Part shown: one piece after another, positions 26,731 to 34,708 of the stretch | Numbering within the stretch: position 1 is the stretch's first letter | Layout: each line of letters opens with the position of its first letter | Assembly (NCBI GenBank): GCA_029224785.1 | Contig: JAQXVF010000045.1 | Location: forward strand, 1-64,000 | Direction: 5' to 3' | Source of the DNA: Bacillota bacterium | GTDB taxonomy: Bacteria; Bacillota; Clostridia; Oscillospirales; Oscillospiraceae | Length of the DNA: 64,000 bases | Position numbers and translations under genes: made by a program | The notes under the pieces: generated by a model | Database searches by the model: none | What the model was told of the DNA's origin: nothing | What the model saw: only the letters and a program-made list of their open reading frames with translations

Positions 26731-27831
26731 ATGGCAGTTCAAAGGAAGGAAAAGACGGTTTACTATGAACTATTAAGAATCATTGCGATTCTGTGCGTGG
26801 TTTTTAACCATACCGCAGGGTTTTACAGCTTTACCTATGCCGATTTCGGGAGCTGGGCGTGGTTTGTCCGGCTTCTTGTTTCTCTGTTCAGTAAAATCGG
26901 TGTACCGGTGTTCTTTATGATTTCCGGTGCGCTTCTGCTGAATCGGGATCGCTCTCTGTCTTGGCTGCTTTCCCGCGTGGTTCATACAGGGCTGCAGCTT
27001 GCGGCGATTACGGCGCTGATCATGGTAGGGAAGTATTTTGTATACGGCGTGCGGCCGACGCTGAAGAGTTATATCATATTTCTCTATACCGGAACCAAAC
27101 TCAGTTCCCAGTTGTGGTTCATGTATGCGTATCTGGCATTCCTTTTGTCAATTCCGCTGTTGGATCGATTTGTGAAAAACTTTGACCGGGTGGGAATGAG
27201 GTATCTGATCTTCTGCTATGTGATCAGCCAAATTGCACTGATTGCCCAGTATGTGTTCCTGAATGACAAGTATTCGTTCAATAGCCGCCTCTTTCCGACC
27301 TGGATGGCAACGGATATCTTTCTCTATCCGGTCATCGGCTGGTACTTGGCAAAGCATCCTGAGGAGACGACCAGAAGACGTGTGGCAGTCTGGACGATAT
27401 CTGCCGGATTGTTCATTGCGCTGTTGTGCGGGACCGTGTATTTAATGGGGTACCGCAATGGGGGCAGCATGGAAGATCTAAACTATCAGCGGTTCCATAA
27501 TTATTTTGTGCTGTTTCCCTCTGTGGCTGTTTTCCTGATTGTGCAGAAGCTGGATGCTCATATTCCCCCAAAGCTGTATCCGGTCATTCGCGTATTGGGA
27601 GGCGCTTCTTTTGGCGTTTATATGATCCATATTCTGGTAAAAGACCTGCCCTTCATGAAGCGCGGACTGGATTACCTGAGCAACAGTCTGGGTATGGATC
27701 ATCTGCTGTCCAACATTCTCTATGTAGTGGCAGCGTGGCTGCTCAGTACGTTTTTTGTGGTTATTTACCAGACGATCGTTCGCCTGCTGTCCGAATGTAT
27801 CCGAAAGATCCGGAATCAGAAATTGTCGTAA
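26731..27831 (+). CDS. Acyltransferase-3 family membrane protein
   Basis: A 366-residue polytopic protein with about ten hydrophobic segments. The N-terminal YYELLRIIAILCVVFNHTAGF matches the acyltransferase-3 (OafA/WecH/NodX) start, where R and H of 'RxxA...H' are catalytic. Such enzymes transfer acetyl or other acyl groups to cell-surface sugars or peptidoglycan. Start 26731 is chosen for its GAGGGA site. Base usage looks less GC-rich than its neighbours (many TAT, TTT and AAA codons), hinting at transfer. It is followed by two hairpins, one of them a long mobile-element-like repeat. Confidence 0.8.
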   Translation: MAVQRKEKTVYYELLRIIAILCVVFNHTAGFYSFTYADFGSWAWFVRLLVSLFSKIGVPVFFMISGALLLNRDRSLSWLLSRVVHTGLQLAAITALIMVGKYFVYGVRPTLKSYIIFLYTGTKLSSQLWFMYAYLAFLLSIPLLDRFVKNFDRVGMRYLIFCYVISQIALIAQYVFLNDKYSFNSRLFPTWMATDIFLYPVIGWYLAKHPEETTRRRVAVWTISAGLFIALLCGTVYLMGYRNGGSMEDLNYQRFHNYFVLFPSVAVFLIVQKLDAHIPPKLYPVIRVLGGASFGVYMIHILVKDLPFMKRGLDYLSNSLGMDHLLSNILYVVAAWLLSTFFVVIYQTIVRLLSECIRKIRNQKLS

Positions 27832-27859
27832 AAGGGGCTGCAAAAAAATTGCCTCAAAA

Positions 27860-27887
27860 GCAGGCTGTGCCGAAAGGTGCAGCCTGC
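27860..27887. terminator. Hairpin after the acyltransferase gene
   Basis: GCAGGCTG and CAGCCTGC arms around TGCCGAAAGGTG; no T run, so terminator function is uncertain. Confidence 0.4.
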
Positions 27888-27894
27888 AAAATAT

Positions 27895-27958
27895 GGTTCT
27901 ATCATAAATGTTGGGGTCAGGCGGTGAGCCTGGCCCCAACATTTATGATAATAGAACC
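27895..27958. repeat. 64-base imperfect inverted repeat, MITE- or IS-end-like
   Basis: Left arm 27895-27922 starts GGTTCTATCATAAATG and right arm 27928-27958 ends CATTTATGATAATAGAACC. The arms pair over about 28 bases with one mismatch (GGGGTC versus GGCCCC side) and one 3-base insertion, around a 5-base loop. It is much longer than needed for a terminator and has no T run. It could be two insertion-sequence ends brought together (a MITE or an IS remnant) or a mobile hairpin. Confidence 0.75.
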
Positions 27959-28039
27959 TTTATACGACTGTGACTGTTAACTGTCTTATGAACATCGGGC
28001 TTTTCGGGCGGGGGCGTGTTGCCTGTTCAGGCCGAACGG

Positions 28040-30106
28040 TCAGTCGTTTGGGGGTGTGATCCCAAGGAGATCATAAATATCCTCTGCGCTGGTGAAGTAG
28101 CAGGTCTCCGTCTCCCAGAGACTCCAGACGGCGCCGGATTCTCCGTGGATATCAAAGTTTTTCGCCGCCAGAAAACCGTAGAGCACGACACTCCCCTGAT
28201 AGTCGGACAGGTCCAGCAGGACGGTCACCACCGTTTTCTTGCCTTCCTCCATGGTGATGTCGGCAACCGGACCGTCGGACACCGGCAGGTTGTTGACAAA
28301 GAGGTTCAGCCCATATTCTCCCCGGGGATCGCCGAAGACTTCAAAGGTCACCTCCAGGGGCTCGTGGGCGGTGTAGCCGTAGAACATCATTCCACCGGGA
28401 TCCTTTCCGTAGTCTCCGACTTTGCCGTGGATGGTCAGGCGGTAGGGCAGCTCATAGGCCAGGTCGCGGGATTCCAGCATGGCGGATTCGCTCTGTGTCA
28501 GTTCCACGGTTTTTTGAGATACGGAAAGAACGCGGCTGGTGACAAGGGGATTTCCGGCGGAGCCGGAGGACTCCAGCACACGGACATTGGCGTTGGCGGT
28601 GCTGATCATGCCGGTATACTTGCAGAAGGTGATCCCGTCTTCCAGGAAGAAATTGGGCTCGGAGAGACAGACTACCTGCATGGACAGCAGATCGCCGGGA
28701 TCGCCGGTGTTGGGGATGAAATAGAGATCGTAGGAGGCCCTCACCGGCAGGGTCTGGGAGAAAATATGCAGATACTTGTAACTGCTGTGGGGCTCGTCAT
28801 CCGGTACCTGTACCCGATAGGTTTGGGGCTTCCCATTCAGGAACAGCAAAATGCCGGTTTCATTGACATTCCGCGGATCCACGGAGACACGCAGATGCAG
28901 TTCGCCGCCTTGATAGGAAAATTCCGGTACGCTCTCATTTCGCATCTCCGGGGTAGATAACAGGGACACTTTCAGGGAGTAGGATTGTTCCTTGGGACCT
29001 CTCCAGTCTTCCAGGAGCTTTGCCTCCAGGGCAGCTTTTTCCGCCTCCAGGGCAGCTTTCTCCGCCTCAAAACGCTCTGTTTCCTGCCGGATGTCTTCGG
29101 GTGACACGGTGCCCGGCACCGCAGTTTCCGAAGGCAGGGTGGTTTCCGGGGGAAGTGTGGCCGAATCCGGCACGGGATTGGTGGCAAGACAGGCAGAAAG
29201 CAGGATGCAGAACACGAGAGTCATGGAAATGACACCGATACCTGCCTTTTTCCGGACGGCCAGGTTGCGGATCCGGCACTTGGCGTTTCCTCCGAAGGTC
29301 AGAGGGATCCCCATCAGGTTTCGGCGACCGGCGGCAAGACTCAGAAGGGAAGTGCAGTAATCTGCCCGGATCCCGTCGCCCATTTTTCGGATGACTGCTT
29401 CATCACAGCACATTTCCATATCTTTCGCGGATAGAGAGAATGCCAGCCATACCATCGGATTGAACCAATGAATGGAAAGGGCCAGGAATGCCAGCATTTT
29501 TACAACGTAATCCAGCCGGGCAATATGCTGCTTTTCGTGCAGCAGGATGTATGCCTGCTCATTCTCGGTCAGACCGGCAGGAAGATAGATCCTGGGACGG
29601 AAAATGCCCAAAACAAAGGGAGAGCGGATCCCGTCTGCCAGAAAAATCTGTTTCCCGACAGGAATGGCGGCGGCGGTTTTCCGCCGGATGTGCAGACCGG
29701 CAATGAGAATATAGGCTCCCATGGCGGCAACGCCCGCAAGCCAGATCCGGCAGGGAAGGGAGAGCGCTGCTTTCACAGGCTCGGCCTCCATGACGATGTC
29801 TTCGGAGGACTTGCCTTCCGGGGCGGGAGAGTCCGTATTGCCCGGGATGTCCCGGATTTCGAAGTGAGAATTCAGAGTGACGGTATCGGACCACCGGGAG
29901 GCGGCGAGGGATACCTGTTGGGGGATGAGAGATATCGGAGACGGCAGGGACAGAGGACACAGCAGCCGGAACAGTACCACAGCCCAAAGAACATAGGAGA
30001 GCGCCCTGGGCGCTTTTTTCAGCGCATAACGGGCGAGACAGACAATGGAAATTGCAATGCAGGCCGTCAGGCTCATGCCAAGGACTGTTTGAAAAACCAT
30101 TTCCAT
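28040..30106 (-). CDS. BlaR1/MecR1-type M56 metalloprotease sensor with unusual C-terminal domain
   Basis: A 688-residue membrane sensor. The N-terminal half has four hydrophobic segments and the M56 zinc protease site LLHEKQHIARLDY (HExxH, near residue 187), with MEMCCDEAVIRK nearby. A further hydrophobic segment (VISMTLVFCILLSACLA, near 300) leads to a ~380-residue extracellular part. That part begins with a TTLPSET-type linker, then a charged coiled coil (EKAALEAEKAALEAKLLEDW), then beta-rich sequence. No S-x-x-K penicillin-binding motif or other transpeptidase signature is visible, so the ligand is not obviously a beta-lactam. GGAGGTGAT gives the start. It is paired with a BlaI-type repressor, which it should cleave or inactivate. 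Confidence 0.82.
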   Translation of the reverse strand: MEMVFQTVLGMSLTACIAISIVCLARYALKKAPRALSYVLWAVVLFRLLCPLSLPSPISLIPQQVSLAASRWSDTVTLNSHFEIRDIPGNTDSPAPEGKSSEDIVMEAEPVKAALSLPCRIWLAGVAAMGAYILIAGLHIRRKTAAAIPVGKQIFLADGIRSPFVLGIFRPRIYLPAGLTENEQAYILLHEKQHIARLDYVVKMLAFLALSIHWFNPMVWLAFSLSAKDMEMCCDEAVIRKMGDGIRADYCTSLLSLAAGRRNLMGIPLTFGGNAKCRIRNLAVRKKAGIGVISMTLVFCILLSACLATNPVPDSATLPPETTLPSETAVPGTVSPEDIRQETERFEAEKAALEAEKAALEAKLLEDWRGPKEQSYSLKVSLLSTPEMRNESVPEFSYQGGELHLRVSVDPRNVNETGILLFLNGKPQTYRVQVPDDEPHSSYKYLHIFSQTLPVRASYDLYFIPNTGDPGDLLSMQVVCLSEPNFFLEDGITFCKYTGMISTANANVRVLESSGSAGNPLVTSRVLSVSQKTVELTQSESAMLESRDLAYELPYRLTIHGKVGDYGKDPGGMMFYGYTAHEPLEVTFEVFGDPRGEYGLNLFVNNLPVSDGPVADITMEEGKKTVVTVLLDLSDYQGSVVLYGFLAAKNFDIHGESGAVWSLWETETCYFTSAEDIYDLLGITPPND

Positions 30107-30110
30107 AAGA

Positions 30111-30470
30111 TCACCTCCGCATCCCCTCGATCACCTTCAGAAGCTCTTCGATCTCGACGTCGGATAGCTTGTTCCGGGTGCCGAAGGCGGTAAGAAACGC
30201 AGGCAGAGAGCCGCCGAAGGTCTCCTCCACATACTGCCGGCTGTGGCGGGCATAGAAGTCCTCCCGGGAGAGGAGGGACGTAACGGTTCCCCCCTGATTC
30301 CGGAAGATTCCGCGGTCGCAGAGCCGTTTGAGAACGGTGAAGGAAGTGGTCTTTTTCCAGCCGAACTCGGTTTCGCACAGCTTTGCAAGCTGACCGGAAG
30401 AGATGGGCTCGTTTTCCCAGATCAGATCGGCAACCCGGGCCTCAGCGGTGCCCATTTTCAAATCAGACAT
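30111..30470 (-). CDS. BlaI/MecI/CopY-family repressor
   Basis: A 119-residue winged-helix repressor: ARVADLIWENEPISSGQLAKLCETEFGWKKTTSFTVLKRLCDRGIF is the BlaI DNA-binding domain, and PAFLTAFGTRNKLSDVEIEELLKVIEGM is the C-terminal dimerisation helix region. In family members the M56 partner causes cleavage in this helical part. It is first in a two-gene operon with the sensor (4 bases apart). Two TACA-TGTA dyads in the promoter region show autoregulation. No beta-lactamase or other target gene is adjacent. Confidence 0.92.
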   Translation of the reverse strand: MSDLKMGTAEARVADLIWENEPISSGQLAKLCETEFGWKKTTSFTVLKRLCDRGIFRNQGGTVTSLLSREDFYARHSRQYVEETFGGSLPAFLTAFGTRNKLSDVEIEELLKVIEGMRR

Positions 30471-30496
30471 AGGGATTCCTCGCTTTCAAGTGGATT

Positions 30497-30546
30497 CTAC
30501 AATCTGTAGTATGACAATATACTACATCCTGTAGTACGATTTGTCA
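30497..30546 (-). promoter_or_regulatory. blaI-like operon promoter with two BlaI-type operators
   Basis: Minus strand TTGACA (30546-30541), 17-base spacer, TAGTAT. Operator 1 is TACTACA-TCC-TGTAGTA (30520-30536) over the spacer and -10. Operator 2 is CTACA-ATC-TGTAGTA (30497-30511) just downstream. Both match the TACA/TGTA dyad of BlaI/MecI boxes. Confidence 0.9.
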
Positions 30547-30568
30547 ACAGGCTTTTTGAAAGAAGCAC

Positions 30569-30600
30569 AAAAAAACTCCCCGATCCGTGGATCGGGGAGC
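30569..30600 (-). terminator. Terminator of rpsB-tsf
   Basis: Minus strand GCTCCCCGATCC-ACGG-ATCGGGGAGT followed by TTTTTTTG. Confidence 0.92.
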
Positions 30601-30614
30601 CTGGAAATGTGAAA

Positions 30615-31544
30615 TTACTTGCCGGCGTTGGCGATCTGAGCGGCGACTTCAGCGGCGAAGTCATCCACCTTCTTCTCAATGCCCTCGCCCTTGACGAAGT
30701 GGATGGCGTCCACGAACTTCACGGAAACGCCCAGCTTCTTGGCGGCATCGGCGATATAGCCCTCGACGGAACCGGTGAACAGGTCGCTGCGGACGAAGTC
30801 CTGCTGCAGCAGGCAGTTCTCCTTGTAGAAAGCGTTGATCTTGCCGGCGGCGATCTTCTCCTTGATCTGAGCGGGCTTGTTGGCCATTTTGGGATCGTTG
30901 TCCATCAGGGCAACCTGAACCTGCAGCTCGTGGTCCACGTCAGCCTGGGGAACCAGGGACTTGTCCCAGAACTTGGGATTCATGGCGGCGATCTGCATAG
31001 CCACGTTTTTGCCGATCTCGGTGATGTCGGCGTCGCCCTCCACGGCCAGGTTCACCAGAACGCCGTGGGTGCCGCCTGCATGGACATAAGCCACGCTGAC
31101 GTTGTCTGCAAAGCGGGCGAAACGGCGGATCTGCAGGTTCTCACCGATGGACATGACCTTCTCCTGCATGACCTCGGTAACGGTCAGGTCGGTGCCGGGA
31201 TACTTGCAGTTCTTCAGGGCCTCCACGTCAGCGGGGGCGTCGGTTGCCACAATGGCAGCCAGGTTCTTCACCAGATCCAGGAAAGCGTCGGTCTTGGCGG
31301 CAAAGTCGGTCTCGGTGTTGACCTCGATGACCACACCGGTGGAGCCGATGACGGCGGCATAGGCAACGCCCTCAGCGGCGATGCGGCCGGCCTTCTTGGC
31401 AGCCTTGGCCAGGCCCTTCTCGCGGAGCCAGTCAACAGCCTTATCCATATCACCGTCGGTAGCCTGGAGTGCCTTTTTGCAGTCCATCATGCCCACGTTG
31501 GTCATTTCACGCAGCTTCTTCACATCTTGAGCAGTAAAAGCCAT
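30615..31544 (-). CDS. tsf: Translation elongation factor Ts
   Basis: A 309-residue nucleotide-exchange factor for EF-Tu. The N-terminal UBA-like domain MAFTAQDVKKLREMTNVGMMDCKKAL and VDWLREKGLAKAAKKAGRIAAEG are diagnostic. The conserved VEVNTETDFAA sequence is present as VIEVNTETDFAAKTD. Start at 31544 is fixed by AAGGAGG eight bases upstream. It follows rpsB in the near-universal bacterial order, with a 65-base gap. Confidence 0.97.
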   Translation of the reverse strand: MAFTAQDVKKLREMTNVGMMDCKKALQATDGDMDKAVDWLREKGLAKAAKKAGRIAAEGVAYAAVIGSTGVVIEVNTETDFAAKTDAFLDLVKNLAAIVATDAPADVEALKNCKYPGTDLTVTEVMQEKVMSIGENLQIRRFARFADNVSVAYVHAGGTHGVLVNLAVEGDADITEIGKNVAMQIAAMNPKFWDKSLVPQADVDHELQVQVALMDNDPKMANKPAQIKEKIAAGKINAFYKENCLLQQDFVRSDLFTGSVEGYIADAAKKLGVSVKFVDAIHFVKGEGIEKKVDDFAAEVAAQIANAGK

Positions 31545-31609
31545 TAGTATGTCCTCCTTAGTATTTGAAGTAGGGGGGTGTCCGGCGGTGCCGGACACCT
31601 TACGGATTC

Positions 31610-32353
31610 TTACTCAGCGGCGGGTGCCTCGGAAGCGGGCTCCACAGCCTCGGCAGCCTCAGCGGCATCCTCACCCTGACGGCCCTCGATGGCGGCATTG
31701 GCCATGGTGGCGGCGATGAGGCGGATGGCGCGGATGGCATCATCGTTGCCGGGGATCACGTAATCGATCTCATCGGGATCGCAGTTGGTGTCCACGATGG
31801 CCACGATGGGGATGTTCAGCTTCCGGGCCTCAGCAATGGCGTTGCGCTCTTTGCGGGGATCCACGATAAACAGAGCAGCGGGAATCTTCTTCATTTCCTT
31901 CACGCCGCCCAGGTACTTCTCCAGCTTTTCAATCTCGCCCTGATGCTTGATGACTTCCTTCTTGGGCAGCATGGCGAAGGTGCCGTCCTCTTCCATCTTG
32001 CGAAGCTGAGCCAGACGGTCGATACGGGTGCGCATGGTGCGGAAGTTGGTCAGCATACCGCCCAGCCAGCGGGCGTTGACGTAGTAACCGCCGCAGCGGG
32101 CAGCTTCCTCGCGGATGGCGTCCTGGGCCTGCTTCTTGGTGCCGACGAACAGGATATTGCCGCCGTTGGCAGAGGTCTCACGGACAAAGTTGTAGGCCTC
32201 TTCCAGCTTCTTCACGGTCTTCTGCAGGTCGATGATGTAGATACCGTTGCGCTCAGTGTAGATGTAGGGGGCCATTTTGGGGTTCCAGCGGCGGGTCTGA
32301 TGACCGAAGTGCACGCCGGCTTCCAGCAGTTGCTTCATGGATACGACAGACAT
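31610..32353 (-). CDS. rpsB: 30S ribosomal protein S2
   Basis: A 247-residue small-subunit protein: [46 protein letters not shown] is the S2 start, and [30 protein letters not shown] is the conserved C-terminal core. An acidic/alanine-rich tail ([20 protein letters not shown]) extends it. Start 32353 follows AAGGAG. It is the first gene of rpsB-tsf and is read from a strong promoter with a leader of about 120 bases, where S2 autoregulation commonly acts. Confidence 0.97.
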   Translation of the reverse strand: MSVVSMKQLLEAGVHFGHQTRRWNPKMAPYIYTERNGIYIIDLQKTVKKLEEAYNFVRETSANGGNILFVGTKKQAQDAIREEAARCGGYYVNARWLGGMLTNFRTMRTRIDRLAQLRKMEEDGTFAMLPKKEVIKHQGEIEKLEKYLGGVKEMKKIPAALFIVDPRKERNAIAEARKLNIPIVAIVDTNCDPDEIDYVIPGNDDAIRAIRLIAATMANAAIEGRQGEDAAEAAEAVEPASEAPAAE

Positions 32354-32481
32354 GGTTTTATTCTCCTTTGTTTTTGTTTTTCCTCCACCCCGATCATCCC
32401 GCAGATCCGTCCCTTTCGGAACACGGGAACCTGCGATCCCCGGGTGTGTGGTTTCGTCACGGGCTTTGCCCATGCTGATTC

Positions 32482-32510
32482 ATTATAGCCAATCAAATCG
32501 AATTTTGCAA
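32482..32510 (-). promoter_or_regulatory. rpsB promoter
   Basis: Minus strand TTGCAA (32510-32505), 17-base spacer, TATAAT (32487-32482). The GC-rich leader 32365-32475 can fold and may hold an S2-responsive element. Confidence 0.8.
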
Positions 32511-32591
32511 GTATTTTTTCCAATTTTTTTCTGTTTCATGCGTCATTTCCGGAAGAAAGGCGAGGATCGGCACCTCTGTTGGGAAAGTCGC

Positions 32592-32870
32592 CTAAAACAG
32601 ACCGATTTTGGCCCTGGGAACCAGGCACTCGGTGGGTTTTATGTCAACTAAAATGATATCCGGGCCGATCCGGCGGATGCATCCCCAGGGAATGCAGTAA
32701 TCGTCCTTCCTGCCGAAAAGCCCGAAATAGCGGCATTTTCCGGGTACGGTCACCGAGAGAACGTCCCCCTCCGGGGACTTGATGGAAAGGTCGGAGACAA
32801 AGCCCAGACGGCGGCCGTCATTGAGGCAGATGACCTCTTTGCAGCGCAGTTCGGAATAGCAGACGGTCAT
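32592..32870 (-). CDS. YlmC/YmxH-family PRC-barrel protein
   Basis: A 92-residue protein reading VCYSELRCKEVICLNDGRRLGFVSDLSIKSPEG..., the PRC-barrel pattern of the YlmC/YmxH family conserved in endospore formers. Its molecular role is not established. GGGAGGGATC lies before the ATG. It sits 55 bases downstream of sigG on the same strand, and this neighbourhood fits a sporulation-linked role. Confidence 0.82.
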   Translation of the reverse strand: MTVCYSELRCKEVICLNDGRRLGFVSDLSIKSPEGDVLSVTVPGKCRYFGLFGRKDDYCIPWGCIRRIGPDIILVDIKPTECLVPRAKIGLF

Positions 32871-32924
32871 AAGATCCCTCCCCTGATGATAGAGTCATTC
32901 TATGCACCGGGGGAGGGGAAAATG

Positions 32925-33701
32925 TCAGCCTGCCATGGATTTACGCATTGCGGAAATGGCGCCTTTTTCCAGCCGGGAGACCTGGGCCTGGGAGATCCCC
33001 ACCATCTTTGCCACTTCCATCTGGGTCTTGCCGTCGAAAAAACGCAGGGAGAGGATCTGTTTTTCCCGGCGTCCCAGCTTGCGGAAGGCATCCCGCAGGG
33101 TGATGCGCTCCAGCCAGGTCTCATCGGTGTTCCGGGTGTCGCAGACCTGGTCCATAACGGTCAGAGGATCTCCGCCGTCGGAATACACCGGATCATACAG
33201 GCTTACCGGGGCACAGATGGCATCCAGAGCGGTGCTGACCATCCGGGCAGGCAGCTCCAGGGCGTTGGCGATCTCCTCCAGCGTGGGATCCCGGTCGCTT
33301 TGTGCGAGGAGGGCCTCCTTGCACTGCAGCACCCGGTAGGCAATGTCCCGAAGGGACCGGGAGACCCGGATGGCGCTGTTGTCCCGGAGGTAGCGCCGCA
33401 CCTCCCCGGCGATCATGGGAACACCGTAGGTGGAAAACCGGACGTTTTTCTCCGTATCAAAATTGGCGATGGCTTTCATCAGCCCGATGCAGCCCACCTG
33501 GAACAGGTCGTCGGGGTTTTCGCCCCTGCGGTCAAAACGGGAAATGACACTGAGGACCAGCCGGAGATTTCCCTCGATCAGCCGGTTGAAGGCGCTTCGG
33601 TCACCGGATTTGGCTTTTTTCAGCAGATCTGTGGTTTCGCTCTGGGTCAGCGTAGACAGTTCGGCGGTGTTCACACCGCAAATCTCAACCTTTCCCTGCA
33701 T
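32925..33701 (-). CDS. sigG: Late forespore sigma factor SigG
   Basis: A 258-residue sigma-70-family factor, the usual SigG length. It opens with QGKVEICGVNTAELSTLTQSETTDLL, the SigG-specific N-terminus. Region 2 includes NPDDLFQVGCIGLMKAIANFDTEKNVRFSTYGVPMI, and region 4 ends MVGISQAQVSRLEKGAISAMRKSM. Start 33701 is fixed by AAGGAGGA. Its presence implies endospore formation. The upstream sequence has a sigma-F-like promoter, in agreement with forespore control in Bacillus. spoIIGA/sigE, often upstream in Firmicutes, are not seen here. Confidence 0.95.
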   Translation of the reverse strand: MQGKVEICGVNTAELSTLTQSETTDLLKKAKSGDRSAFNRLIEGNLRLVLSVISRFDRRGENPDDLFQVGCIGLMKAIANFDTEKNVRFSTYGVPMIAGEVRRYLRDNSAIRVSRSLRDIAYRVLQCKEALLAQSDRDPTLEEIANALELPARMVSTALDAICAPVSLYDPVYSDGGDPLTVMDQVCDTRNTDETWLERITLRDAFRKLGRREKQILSLRFFDGKTQMEVAKMVGISQAQVSRLEKGAISAMRKSMAG

Positions 33702-33727
33702 AAGAATCCTCCTTGGTGTGGTGCTAA

Positions 33728-33756
33728 CAGTATTTCCCGGCGGAAAAAAATGATAC
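33728..33756 (-). promoter_or_regulatory. Candidate sigma-F promoter of sigG
   Basis: Minus strand GTATC (33756-33752), 14-base spacer, GGAAATACTG (33737-33728). This is close to the sigma-F pattern GYWTA-N15-GGNRANAMTW, with small deviations. Confidence 0.5.
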
Positions 33757-33937
33757 CTGCGGGGTTTTGTCTGATTTTCACAAAAATTATTTTCCGCAAG
33801 GAAACGAAAGGGAAAGATTCCGGCGGCATCGGCCAGATCCGTCAAGATTTTTCTTCTGAAAAGGGATAGGGTAGACAAAACTGCACCCTGTTTTTTTTCC
33901 CGCGAAAAAGAGGAAAAGGCAAGGGGAGAAAGGGCAT

Positions 33938-34165
33938 TTTTCCACAGAAAAATGGACAGGCATTGTTGTGGAAAAAACTGTTCAGGGTGTGGAAAACAGA
34001 AACTTTTCCACATTCTCCACAGGGTTTTCCACAACGGTTTTCCACAGGACAATCCCCGGACAGCCGGCAGGGACCGTTTACATAAGAGATTTGACCCCTT
34101 TTTCCAAAAAGCCAACTTTTTCTCTCTCGGTATTTCGCCCATAGACTGTCGGGGGGTGTGGAAAA
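33938..34165. repeat. Cluster of seven DnaA-box-like nonamers
   Basis: Exact TTTTCCACA occurs at 33938-33946 (+), 33967-33975 (-), 33988-33996 (-), 34004-34012 (+), 34025-34033 (+), 34038-34046 (+) and 34157-34165 (-). TTCTCCACA at 34013-34021 is a near copy. The nonamer is one base from the consensus DnaA box TTATCCACA. It is followed by an A-rich stretch (34225-34275). The gap lies between divergent genes sigG and rpsT. Function (replication origin, DnaA-titration site or regulator) is not settled by the sequence. Confidence 0.85.
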
Positions 34166-34255
34166 AAGGACTTGACAGGAAACGGAGCCTCTCAACCGGC
34201 CCAAGAGCATCCGAAAAACAGACGGAGAAAAAGAAAAATATTTTTAAAAAAAGGA

Positions 34256-34284
34256 TTGATTTTAGAGAAAAAATTCGTTATAAT
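34256..34284 (+). promoter_or_regulatory. rpsT promoter
   Basis: TTGATT at 34256-34261, 17-base spacer, TATAAT at 34279-34284. Confidence 0.8.
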
Positions 34285-34334
34285 GAGTAACTGCGTAAAG
34301 CTGTACTTTACCATTGGAATTGGAGGTGGAACGA

Positions 34335-34598
34335 ATGCCCAACATTAAGTCCGCAAAGAAGCGCGTAGAGCTGAGTAAGGTTGCTTACGAGAAGAACAAG
34401 GCCGACAAGTCCGAAATGAAGACTGCTATTAAGAAGTTTGACGCTGCCGTCAGCGGCGGAGACAAGACCGCTGCCCAGGCTGCCTACAAGCTGGCAGTGA
34501 AGAAGGTGGACCAGGCTGTGATCAAGGGACTTCTGCACAAGAACAATGCCGCCCGGAAAAAGAGCAGCATGACTCTGAAGCTGAACACCCTGGCTTGA
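34335..34598 (+). CDS. rpsT: 30S ribosomal protein S20
   Basis: An 87-residue primary 16S rRNA-binding protein: MPNIKSAKKRVELSKVAYEKNKADKSEMKTAIKKF and the end VKKVDQAVIKGLLHKNNAARKKSSMTLKLN are typical S20. Start 34335 is chosen for GGAGGTGGA. It is a single-gene unit with its own promoter and terminator. Confidence 0.96.
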   Translation: MPNIKSAKKRVELSKVAYEKNKADKSEMKTAIKKFDAAVSGGDKTAAQAAYKLAVKKVDQAVIKGLLHKNNAARKKSSMTLKLNTLA

Positions 34599-34614
34599 TT
34601 CTCTCTGAAAATAT

Positions 34615-34645
34615 CTCCTTCCGATCCGTCGGAGGGAGTTTTTTC
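34615..34645 (+). terminator. rpsT terminator
   Basis: CTCCTTCCGA and TCGGAGGGAG arms, then TTTTTTC. Confidence 0.92.
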
Positions 34646-34708
34646 ATTTTGTCCGGTGGTGGACAGACGGGCGGTCCTGTGGTACACTGAAAAAAAGGGG
34701 GGATGTCC

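Noticed and set aside
29020..29080. Short duplicated sequence inside the M56 gene, considered as an insertion
   Set aside because: It encodes the EKAALEA heptad repeat of a coiled coil and keeps the frame.
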